Shown here piece after piece: positions 36,611-44,423 of a stretch of DNA of 64,000 nt. Position numbers and translations under genes: made by a program. The first letter of the stretch is position 1. Each line of letters starts with the position of its first letter. Origin of the DNA: JAWWPG01 sp963820035 (GTDB taxonomy: Bacteria > Actinomycetota > Actinomycetes > Propionibacteriales > Nocardioidaceae); assembly GCA_963820035.1 (NCBI GenBank), contig CAWFYK010000001.1, positions 372,001-436,000 on the forward strand, written 5' to 3'. The notes below the pieces were generated by a model that did no database searches, was not told the DNA's origin, and worked only from the letters and a program-made list of their open reading frames with translations.

Positions 36611-36831
36611 GGTCCCTGTTCTACCAAGCTCGATACATCCCTCGCGTACTCGCCATGCTGTCGGTCACCGCTGGCATCGGGTACGTGATCGACACCCTCG
36701 AAAGCCTGCTGGTCGACGACTACGGCGGAATTCTCGCCGTGGTCCTGCTGACACCCGCGGTGCTGGGCGAGGTCGGCCTGACGCTCTGGCTCTTGGCGGT
36801 CGGCCTGTCCGTGCTGTCGTCGATCGACTAG
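36611..36831 (+). pseudogene. 3' fragment of a DUF4386-family gene
   Basis: In frame with a TAG at 36829-36831 the sequence encodes WSLFYQARYIPRVLAMLS, AGIGYVIDTLESLLVDDYGG and TPAVLGEVGLTLWLLAVGLS, the C-terminal third of a DUF4386 protein. It has no start of its own and is joined directly to the broken dehydrogenase gene. Confidence 0.65.
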
Positions 36832-36951
36832 CTCGGACGACCGATCCGGCTTCGAGCGTACCCCTCACTCGCCCATCAGCGGGTGCGCTCGACGAGGTTG
36901 TCCTGGGCGTCCGACACCGCAATTCGTCCGACGCATCACCAAGGAGGCACC

Positions 36952-37793
36952 ATGACCACCACGACCGGACCCGCACCTGCGGGCGTCGCGCCTACGCCGA
37001 CACAGCGTCCGCCGCTCCGTCGGTGGACCAGGATCTCCGGCAGTCTCTCCCTCGTCATCTTCGTGGTCTATCCGCTGTCGACCCTGGTGCGGTCCAGCCT
37101 CGTCGTACCCGGCGACGCCGCCGCCACAGCCGACAACATCCGCACTCAGGAGACATTGTTCCGCTGGGGCATGGCCGGCGAGGCCACGATCGTGCTGGTC
37201 GAGATCGTGCTGGCCGCCGTCCTCTATGCGCTGCTTCGACCCGTCAGCCGAACGATGTCACTGCCGCGGCGCTGGCCCGGGTGGCCGAGGCAGTCGTGAT
37301 GGCCGCCGGCTGCCTGGTCGCCAGCGTGTTCACGCTGCTGGTGGTCTCCGAGCCGGGCTATCTTGCTGCGTTCGGTGCAGACCAGCGTGACGCCCTCGCA
37401 CTGTTCTTCCAAGAGGCCAACGACGACATCGTGCTGGTGTGGAACTTCTTCTTTGCGCTGTCGCTGGTGCTGACGGGGTGGCTCGTGCACCGCTCGAGCT
37501 TCCTGCCTCGGCTGGTCGGCATCTTGCTCGCTCTGGCGGGGGTCGGCTACTTCGTGCAGAGCTTCGGCGAGGCCGAGCGGCGCGGCCTTGTGGCCCGTGA
37601 GCGGAGCGATGTTGATGGTCGGGCGGTCGAGGTTTATCTGACCGAGTTGGGCGAGGGGCTGGCCGAGAGCGCGACCGCGCGGGCTGACTCACTGGTCTTG
37701 CCGCTCGTTGCAGCGCTCGATGACACTGAGAAGGTGCAATTCAAGGATCTGCTGGACAAGCTGCAACTCAACGGCCTGGAACTCGCCCGGTAG
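36952..37793 (+). pseudogene. DUF4386 gene with frameshift, fused to a MarR 3' fragment
   Basis: ATG 36952 starts a typical DUF4386 N-terminus (RISGSLSLVIFVVYPLSTLV, RWGMAGEATIVLVEIVLAAV, LYALLRPVSRT). Near 37250 the frame is lost and the protein continues in the next frame (NDVTAAALARVAEAVVMAAG, LVWNFFFALSLVLTGWLVH, LVGILLALAGVGYFVQSFG). It then passes without a stop into AERRGLVARERSDVDGRAVE and YLTELGEGLAESATARADSL, the wing and last helices of a MarR protein, ending at 37793. A 1-base loss plus a fusion point near 37575 explain this. Confidence 0.65.
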
Positions 37794-37827
37794 CCGCCCT
37801 GCTGCTGCTGGCATCAACGATGAGACG

Positions 37828-37986
37828 GTGAACGGTCGGGGCCTGCAGTGCCAGGCAGAGGTGGAACGGTTGATCGGGCGCCACGACACCGCCAGTCCCT
37901 TGATGACGCCCGACGACTCCGTAGCCGTGATGGTGAAGGTGGACGCGGTACGGGCTCGCATCGGCCTGCGGTACCCGGATGAGTGA
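37828..37986 (+). CDS. Short frame (52 aa) or gene 3' fragment, unknown
   Basis: From GTG 37828 the frame encodes QAEVERLIGRHDTASPLMT and DDSVAVMVKVDAVRARIGL and ends YPDE-stop. I do not recognise it. The second half is repeated at 43126-43230 with mostly silent or third-position changes, which suggests it was once coding. No strong ribosome binding site, so a 3' remnant of a longer gene is at least as likely. Confidence 0.3.
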   Translation: MNGRGLQCQAEVERLIGRHDTASPLMTPDDSVAVMVKVDAVRARIGLRYPDE

Positions 37987-38012
37987 CCAGGCCCGCGCAG
38001 GGTTCAGGGTGC
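37905..38012 (+). repeat. Direct repeat R, copy 1 (about 100 bp)
   Basis: Runs from GACGCCCGACGACTCCG to about GCGCAGGGTTCAGGG. It matches 43126-43230 in the same orientation with a handful of substitutions and one small gap. The two copies bracket the RTX-SARP-RTX locus. Confidence 0.75.
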
Positions 38013-38102
38013 GAATGCACGGCGCCTACGCCAACAAGGCTCCGATCGCGACTGTCAATTGATGCCACCTCCTCTATGTGGTGCGCGAGTGACAGGAGCG
38101 CC

Positions 38103-38585
38103 TCAGTGCTCGACCCGCAGGGTCTGGTTGGTGCCCCAGAGGTCTGCGAACCGGCCGTAGTCGAGGCCGGGACCGCCGTGGGCGTAATCGTCGCCACGCT
38201 GGCCGTTGACGTGGTCGGAGCCCTTTGCCCCGTAGAGCCGGTCATCGCCTGTGCCACCCCAGAGATGGTCGTCGCCGGTGCCCCCATAGAGGCAGTCTGG
38301 GCCCTGCCCACCGCGGATCCTGTCGTCGCCGGCGCCGCCCCGGATCAGGTCGTGGCCGCCACCGCCGTCGATCCGGTCGTTGCCGCCACGGCCGAGGATG
38401 GTGTCGTTGCCGGCGCCGCCGACCAGCACGTCTGGACCGGCGCCGCCGACAATGAGGTTCCCGCCGCAGGAGGCATCGGCCCCTCCGGCGGCGTGCGCCG
38501 TCGAGCCGAGGAGCCCGAGCGTGGCGGCGAGGACGCCGAGCGTGCCGGTGACGGCGAGGGTGCGGGAACTGCGGATCTTCATCAT
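38103..38585 (-). CDS. Secreted RTX-type calcium-binding repeat protein
   Basis: 160 aa from ATG 38585, with AGGAG five bases upstream (a second ATG follows directly). Signal peptide MKIRSSRTLAVTGTLGVLAA ending near STAHAAGG. Then a series of GGxGxDxLx nonapeptides (VGGAGPDVLVGGAGNDTILG, GGTGDDHLWGGTGDDRLYG) that form a calcium-bound beta-roll, with a short tail. No enzyme domain is attached. A single Cys pair (SCGGN and PDCLYGG) may form a disulfide. Downstream of the SARP regulator on the same strand. Confidence 0.82.
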   Translation of the reverse strand: MMKIRSSRTLAVTGTLGVLAATLGLLGSTAHAAGGADASCGGNLIVGGAGPDVLVGGAGNDTILGRGGNDRIDGGGGHDLIRGGAGDDRIRGGQGPDCLYGGTGDDHLWGGTGDDRLYGAKGSDHVNGQRGDDYAHGGPGLDYGRFADLWGTNQTLRVEH

Positions 38586-38662
38586 GGCTGCTCCTGGGGT
38601 GAGGTTGAAGGGCTGTCGTCTCGGTCCGTGCTCTGAACCGGTCTCATCGTGATGGATCGACG

Positions 38663-41600
38663 TCATCGTGGGATCAGTACGCCGGCGGGGCGAGTTCTGT
38701 GCGTTCGTGCGCCGGCGACCAGGGCCGGATCGGGACGGGGTGCGTCGATGTCGCGCATGGCGGCGTCCCAGATCGCGAACGCCCGCTTGGCCTCGCCGTG
38801 CCGACCGGCCCGCAGCAGGGAGGTGACCAGTCCCCGGTGCACCTGCTCGTCGAAGGGGTCCACCGACAGCAGTCGGGCGAGCGTTGCGCAGCCGTCGCTG
38901 AGGCGCCCCTCACGCGTGGCCAGCGTGGCAGCGTGGCGTAGGGTCTGCAGCCACGCGAGGCGCGTCTCCTCGCGCAGGATCGTCGCCCAGGTCTCGTCGG
39001 CCTCGTCCTCGAGGGCCTCGCCCGGGTGACGTCGGATGACGTCGGTGAGGATCTCGCGGGCCCGGTCGACGTCGCCGTCGCCCAGCAGGCGCGCGGCGGC
39101 GGCCGCGTCGTCGATCAGCTCCTCTGCGTCGAGACGGACCTGGCGCAGGTCGAGCCAGACGCCGGTCTTGTCAGAGGCGATAACGTGCTCCGCGGCCCCT
39201 GCCTTGGCGGGGTCGAGCACAGTGCGCACGGTAGTCAGCAGCACCGAGAGCCGATGCGGGGTCTTCGCCGGGTCGTCGTCGGGCCACAGCAGGTCGCACA
39301 GCACGGAGCGGCTCAATGGCCGGCCACGGCGCCCGGCCAGGATCTTGACCAGGGTGCGCGCCTGGCGTGATCGCCAGGCGGTGAGCGGAACGGGTCCTCC
39401 TTCCACCTGAACCGAGAAGCCGCCGAGCACCTGCACCAGGACCCTGGACCCGGGGTCGTCGACCCGGACCCCCTGGATGCGGTCGATCCCGAGGTCGCGC
39501 AGCCGGCGGGCGGCGACGCGGCCTACCGAGCGGCGTACGGCGTCTGCCGGCTCCCGTCGGGCCAGCAGCACGTCGATCCGGCAGGTCTCGGGCCAAGCGC
39601 CTCCGTCGTGCCAGATGGCGCGCGCCTCCAGCAGCGCCTCCCTGGCCTCGTCGGGGTTTTCGCTGGTCGCGGCCACCAGCTCCAGCGACTCCGCCAGCAG
39701 GTCCAAGGCGCCGAGCTCGCGCGCTGACGCCTCGCACGTGCGTGCCAGGCCGGCCGCCTCCTCCCGGTCGCCCTCAGACCAGGCCACCCAGCCCAGGGCG
39801 GTGAGGGCGAACGGCGCGCTCGAGGCGGGAGCCCTGTGCAGCGCCTCGGTGGCGCCCTCGCGGGCCGCGCCGCGGGCGGTCTCGTCCGGAGGGCCATCGA
39901 CCAGGGTCCGGGCCAGCCCGGCCAGCGCCGGGACCAGGACCTGGAGCTCCTCGGAGGCCCGGGCCATGGTGATGGCCTCCCGGTAGGCGGCTCGTGCCTG
40001 CTGGTGACGGCCAAGACTGCGGTGGGCGTCACCGAGTCCGCATAGACCGGAGGCCGCCCGGTGCGGACCCAGGGTCCGACTGATCGCCACCGACCGGTGC
40101 AGGTGCCAGCAGGCCTCTCCCGGCTCGCCTGTGCGGAGTAGTGCCTCGGCCAGATTGTGCAGGGCGGCGGTGAGGGCTCCGGTCGGTCGCGCCACCTCGG
40201 CCGCTCGCAGCGCTCGGCGGCACACCCCAACGGCCTGCGCGAAGCGACCGGACGCCAGCAGCACGAAGGACTGGTTGCCCAGGACGCGCGCCACCGAGAC
40301 GATGTCGCCGGCCGCGGTCGCGGCGCTCAGCGCTCGCGCCAGGTGCGCCTCCTTGCGTGACCCGTGGCTGGTCTTGGCCGCGGCCTGGTGAGCTGCGACG
40401 AGCGCCCCCCGGTCGCCGCAGCGCTCCGCCAGCTCGAGCGCCTCGAGCGCCCGCTGCCGGGCTGCATCGTCGTCGCCCAGCATTGACAGGACGGTGGCGT
40501 GGCAGGCGACCAGGCGCACGACCTCCGGGACGGCGCTCTCCTGATCGCAACGCCGGGCGCGGGAGAGCGCCTTGAGCGCACCGTGGAGGTCGCCTTGGGT
40601 GTAGCGCAGGGCTGCGACACGATGGGCCAGGCCAGCGTCCCACCCGTCGGTGTCCGCCGTCGCCATCAACGGAGCGAAGGCGCGAGTGGCGCCCGGGGTG
40701 TCGCCGGTGAGGTGGCGGGCTTCGGCGAGGGTGCGGCACACGCCGGGGCTCTGCTCGGCCCACTCGACCAGGGCGGGGATGGTTACGAGGTCGCGCGCGT
40801 GCCCTGCGCTGATCATCTGCGGACCTGCCACGTCGACGAGCCCGCGGGCCAGATCGGGGCGACCGCGTCGCACGTGGCAGCGCAGCGCAGGGAACGGCTG
40901 GTCGTGCTCCTCGAACCACTGCGCAGCCTCAGCCAGCAGGCCCGCGTCGGGCCTAGCCTCGGTGTCCGCAGCCAGCGCCGTAGCCACGACGGGGACGACG
41001 GCGGTGCCGTCGCGACCGAGCAGCTCGAGCGCGGGCAGTGGCCGGACCAGGCCGACCCCGATCAGCCAACGGTAGGCCGCGCGGGCCCGGTCGGGTGCGC
41101 CCGGCTGGAGGTGGGACACCAGGGCCTCCGAGAGCGGCTCGAGGCCGGCGATCTGCACGAGCAGGTCGAGCGCCGGTTCGGGACAGGACGCCAACAAGTG
41201 GGGTCTCGCCCATGGGGCGATCGCGGCGCTCACAAGGTCCGCCGCCACGGCCAAGGTCTCGACGGCCCGCCCGGCCAGGACGTCACCGCCGAGGTGGACC
41301 AGCATCGGCCACCCACCGGTGAGGTTGTGGACGAGCGTCACCACGGCAGGGTCGCTTACGTCGTACTCCTCCTGGAGGATGCGGGTGACGTCGGCCGAGC
41401 CGAGGGCGAGGTGTCGCGGGCCGCGCTGCCGCAGGGGACCGCGGAGTGCAGCTCGCTCGGCGTCGGTGAGGGGTTCACGGGAGGTGAGCACCAGCTGAGC
41501 GGCACCGTGCTCGTCCAGCCTGCGTAGCAGGTGGGCACGCTGCTCGGGCGCGACCTCGTGCAGGTCCTCGACGAGCAGGGCGCGGGCGGCGAGCGGGCCG

Positions 41601-41746
41601 CCCCGCTGGGATCCATCGATCCCATCGATCAGCGAGGATGCAGGGACGACCACCCCGCCGCGGGCCAGCAAGGCCCGCGCCGAGGTGGTCTTGCCCCACC
41701 CGGCGGCGGCGACGAGCAGGTGACGGCGTGGCTCGCGACGGTCCAT
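38663..41746 (-). CDS. SARP-family regulator: ATPase-TPR-HTH-BTAD, 1027 aa
   Basis: Giant regulator from ATG 41746. N-terminal P-loop ATPase (AAAGWGKTTSA at residues 13-23; LVEDLHEVAPEQ as the Walker B region), a long helical TPR-like middle (roughly 330-740), then an OmpR-type winged helix (LGGFSVQVEGGPVPLTAWRS; LSRSVLCDLLWPDDD) and a C-terminal BTAD (LDAEELIDDAAAAARLLG; AIWDAAMRDIDAP). Domain order is inverted relative to classical SARPs, in which DNA-binding and BTAD come first. It sits between two RTX protein genes on the same strand and probably controls them. ATP and an unknown ligand would gate activity. Confidence 0.85.
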   Translation of the reverse strand: MDRREPRRHLLVAAAGWGKTTSARALLARGGVVVPASSLIDGIDGSQRGGPLAARALLVEDLHEVAPEQRAHLLRRLDEHGAAQLVLTSREPLTDAERAALRGPLRQRGPRHLALGSADVTRILQEEYDVSDPAVVTLVHNLTGGWPMLVHLGGDVLAGRAVETLAVAADLVSAAIAPWARPHLLASCPEPALDLLVQIAGLEPLSEALVSHLQPGAPDRARAAYRWLIGVGLVRPLPALELLGRDGTAVVPVVATALAADTEARPDAGLLAEAAQWFEEHDQPFPALRCHVRRGRPDLARGLVDVAGPQMISAGHARDLVTIPALVEWAEQSPGVCRTLAEARHLTGDTPGATRAFAPLMATADTDGWDAGLAHRVAALRYTQGDLHGALKALSRARRCDQESAVPEVVRLVACHATVLSMLGDDDAARQRALEALELAERCGDRGALVAAHQAAAKTSHGSRKEAHLARALSAATAAGDIVSVARVLGNQSFVLLASGRFAQAVGVCRRALRAAEVARPTGALTAALHNLAEALLRTGEPGEACWHLHRSVAISRTLGPHRAASGLCGLGDAHRSLGRHQQARAAYREAITMARASEELQVLVPALAGLARTLVDGPPDETARGAAREGATEALHRAPASSAPFALTALGWVAWSEGDREEAAGLARTCEASARELGALDLLAESLELVAATSENPDEAREALLEARAIWHDGGAWPETCRIDVLLARREPADAVRRSVGRVAARRLRDLGIDRIQGVRVDDPGSRVLVQVLGGFSVQVEGGPVPLTAWRSRQARTLVKILAGRRGRPLSRSVLCDLLWPDDDPAKTPHRLSVLLTTVRTVLDPAKAGAAEHVIASDKTGVWLDLRQVRLDAEELIDDAAAAARLLGDGDVDRAREILTDVIRRHPGEALEDEADETWATILREETRLAWLQTLRHAATLATREGRLSDGCATLARLLSVDPFDEQVHRGLVTSLLRAGRHGEAKRAFAIWDAAMRDIDAPRPDPALVAGARTHRTRPAGVLIPR

Positions 41747-41811
41747 GGTGGACGAGGAGTCACGGCACGCCCCCCTGATACGTCGGCGTACGAGACGGGT
41801 GCTGCTCCGGC

Positions 41812-42438
41812 TCAGCAGCTGGACTGCGTCTCGGCGGTGCAGGTGTCGGCACCCGCGCCTCCGACGGCGAAGTCGACGCCGGCGTTGCCGTGCAGGATGT
41901 CGTCGCCGGCTTCGCCGAAGAGCTGCTCGACGCCGGCGGCGTTGTTGCCGCCGCTGATCTGGTCGTTGCCGGCGTTGCCGTGCAGGATGTCGGTCCCGCC
42001 CTCGCCCCAGATGTGGTCCGCCGCGCCCTCCCCCAAGACGTAGTCGGCGCCCGCGCCCCCCTGGATGCGGTCCTTGCCTGGGCCGCCGTAGGCCTGGTCG
42101 TTGCCACGGCCGAGGTCGATCGTGTCCTTGTCCCCCTCTCCGAAGACGAGGTCGGGCCCGGTGCCCGTGCATACGAGATCGTTGCCGCCGCCGGCGTGGA
42201 CGGTGTCGAAGCCCGCTCCCGTCCAGATCCAGTCCTTGCCGGGGCCGCCCTGCACAACGTCGTTGCCCCAGCCCAGGTTGATGACGTTGTAGTTGGCGTT
42301 TGCCTGCGCGGCGGTGAGCCCGCCACAGGTGTGAGGCACCACCGCGGCCTGGGCGGGTGCTACCGAGACCCCGAAGCCCCCGATCAAGGTGATCCCGATT
42401 GCGGTGGTGATGACCTTCTTGCGCTGTCCTGAGTACAT
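41812..42438 (-). CDS. Secreted RTX-type calcium-binding repeat protein
   Basis: 208 aa from ATG 42438. Signal peptide region KKVITTAIGITLIGGFGVSV ending near APAQA. About ten GGxGxDxI-type repeats follow (GGPGKDWIWTGAGFDTVH, GEGDKDTIDLGRGNDQAYG, GEGGTDILHGNAGNDQISG). Ends in a Cys-containing tail (TCTAETQSSC). Paralogue of the smaller RTX protein at 38103-38585. Likely a calcium-folded cell-surface or matrix protein. Confidence 0.82.
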   Translation of the reverse strand: MYSGQRKKVITTAIGITLIGGFGVSVAPAQAAVVPHTCGGLTAAQANANYNVINLGWGNDVVQGGPGKDWIWTGAGFDTVHAGGGNDLVCTGTGPDLVFGEGDKDTIDLGRGNDQAYGGPGKDRIQGGAGADYVLGEGAADHIWGEGGTDILHGNAGNDQISGGNNAAGVEQLFGEAGDDILHGNAGVDFAVGGAGADTCTAETQSSC

Positions 42439-43125
42439 CCGACTGTCCTCTCCTCGAGGCGGCCCTGGTGGCCGCCGGTGATGGGGAAACCGTGCCGGAC
42501 GGGCATCAGCGCAGGATCACAACGGCACTCGGCGGGAGCGGCCCGGGTACATCGCGCGTCGCGCCAAGAGCGGCCCTGCAACACTCGCAACCGCCTTACA
42601 GACAGGGCAGATCAGCGAGCTGGAACCCCCGCTTGTCCACTTCTGGTCCCGGTCGACGAGTCTGAGTCGGTGCGCGATCGAGGCAGCCTCGGTGCGGTCG
42701 CCGCTCTCAGCGTGCTTGAAACTCCACGCACGGTCCGGCACGGCGCCCAAAAGTCAAACAGCGGGTCCGCGCATCGCTGTGAGGCGCCCCAGTCCGCAGA
42801 TGCTGTCCCTTGTCGACGGCCATGCCGGGTTGGCGAGGACCCACCACGCAGCCGACAGCCTTGGAAAAGCCGCCCTCAGGTGGCCCACCACGGAAGGCGC
42901 AACTCCGGTCTGCTGCCAAGCGATCACCTTCGCCGAGCCCGCTCCGGTCTCAGTGCTGTGGCCGATCACTCCCGAGCCAGTGACGCCTGCCCGGTCTTCT
43001 CACCGCTCACTCTTGGTCTCCGTTTGGCCCTCGCCTCACAGGCCTCGCCTTGGGCCACTGGCTGCTCATAGCCCCTCGAGTTGGCGGCGCGCAACGACTC
43101 GCTGGTGATAGAAGCCATGTGGCAG
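42439..43125. other. Stretch of 690 bases with no gene I can support
   Basis: Upstream region of the second RTX gene. Frames of up to 197 codons exist on both strands, but their translations are Arg/Ser/Pro-rich with no recognisable domain or convincing start. It should contain the RTX promoter near its left end; I could not identify hexamers with confidence. Confidence 0.5.
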
Positions 43126-43230
43126 GACACCCGACGACTCCGTAGCCGTGATGGTGACGTTGGACGCGGTACGGGCTCGCATCGGCCTGCGCTACCCGGA
43201 TGAGTCACCAGTGCCGCGCAGGCATCAGTG
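43126..43230 (+). repeat. Direct repeat R, copy 2 (about 100 bp)
   Basis: Second copy of the sequence at 37905-38012, same orientation. Its right end abuts the truncated GGDEF gene (minus strand), so this copy marks a recombination junction. Confidence 0.75.
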
Positions 43231-43785
43231 CCGGGAGTTTTTCCGGAGACTCTCCAGACATCTGGGCGGCGGTGCAAGCGATGTGGTGTCCTCCACCACG
43301 ACCACGAACTCGTCGCCGCCGAGCCGCGCGACGGTGTCATGCCTTCGGAATGCTGCGGCAAGCCTTTGGGCGATGACGATGAGGACGCCGTCCCCAGCGG
43401 CATGGCCGTAGGTGTCGTTTACGCGGTTGAATCCATCCAGGTCGCAGAACAGTAGTGCGCCGTTACGCCCGCGGCGGTGAGCAGCGGCCGCGGCGTCGGT
43501 CAGGAGCTGGTGTGTCTTAGCCAGGGGTCGCAGGTTCAAATCCCAGCGTGCGATCTCGGTCACGCTCGATATCGCTTCCGGCAGCTTGAACGGCCCGGGT
43601 GGTCGGACGCCCTGGGGACCACGTTCTCTGCGCTCCTCACTGCTTGAGGTCGTGGATGGTCCATGACCTGCGGGTGCAGGTGCGGTTCCGAGCGGTTGCC
43701 GGAGTTCCCGCACCCGCGTGCGGGACGCGCCCCTGATCTTCTCGCAGCCAATCCGCAGGTCGACCGCCTCGGTCAATCGGTCCAC
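43231..43785 (-). pseudogene. Truncated diguanylate cyclase (GGDEF) gene
   Basis: The minus-strand frame contains ALLFCDLDGFNRVNDTYGH, AAGDGVLIVIAQRLAAAFRR and the active-site loop RLGGDEFVVVVED. The domain stops about 20 residues after GGDEF (normal domains need about 70 more) and runs into unrelated sequence at repeat R. N-terminal residues before LAKTHQLLTD are not domain-like. Without its last helices it is unlikely to make cyclic di-GMP. Confidence 0.65.
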
Positions 43786-43929
43786 TGACCGTGCAGCAAA
43801 CCCGCCGCGTTCCTCGGGACTTCTGTGTCCCGGAGGAGATACCCCCCAGGTGGGGTGTGGCCTCCCGCCGGAGTGAGCGGAATCGTGTTGAACGGGACGC
43901 TCAGGCAGTTGACGACGGAGGTGACGGGC

Positions 43930-43992
43930 ATGGATGAGGTGATCGTGATCGGAAGTGGCCCTGCGGGTCTGTCGATGGCGGCTGAGAGCACC
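43930..43992 (+). pseudogene. 5' fragment of an FAD-dependent oxidoreductase gene
   Basis: ATG 43930 with GGAGGTG upstream starts MDEVIVIGSGPAGLSMAAE, the dinucleotide-binding start of a thioredoxin-reductase- or FixC-like flavoprotein. After about 20 codons the sequence changes abruptly into the end of a LuxR-type gene in the opposite orientation. Only the start survives. Confidence 0.55.
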
Positions 43993-44423
43993 ACGAGTCG
44001 TGGTGCACTGGTCCCCTGAGATGGCGACTCAGCCTCCTGCAGCAGCAAGCCAGCGCGGATGCCGTGGGCGACGTGGGGCGACAGACGTGCGAGAAGGTCG
44101 ACCTCACGCGGTGTGTACCAGGGGTCGTCCGCTGCACGAGTCAGACACGCCTGTCCCCAGGCCACCGACCCTGTGCGAAACACAGTCCGGAGTTCGTCCC
44201 CGAAGCCGGCAGGTTGGTAGATCCTCGACCAACGGACACTGCGATCGAGATGACCATGCGTGGCCGCGCTCAAGGCGGCGGCGGGGGTTGCGCTCCGGGC
44301 GAGGTCGACAAACTTCGTGACGTCGTCCTCGGTCAACTCGACCTGGATCAGTGCCAGGTGTGCCTCACGAGGAACGCCCTCCTCGTACACACCGGTGATG
44401 AGCAGGGTGTCTGGGTCAACTAG

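Noticed and set aside
38103..42438. DNA tandem repeats or CRISPR in the RTX regions
   Set aside because: The periodicity follows the nonapeptide code GGxGxDxLx of the RTX proteins and varies at the DNA level.
42692..43108. Plus-strand frame of 138 codons upstream of repeat R
   Set aside because: Ser/Arg/Pro-rich translation with no motif and no ribosome binding site; codon pattern not coding-like.
43533..43543. tRNA T-loop box GGTTCAAATCC, possible tRNA gene or tRNA attachment site
   Set aside because: The flanking bases do not form a T-stem or acceptor stem, and no D or anticodon arm is found upstream. At most a 20-bp remnant.
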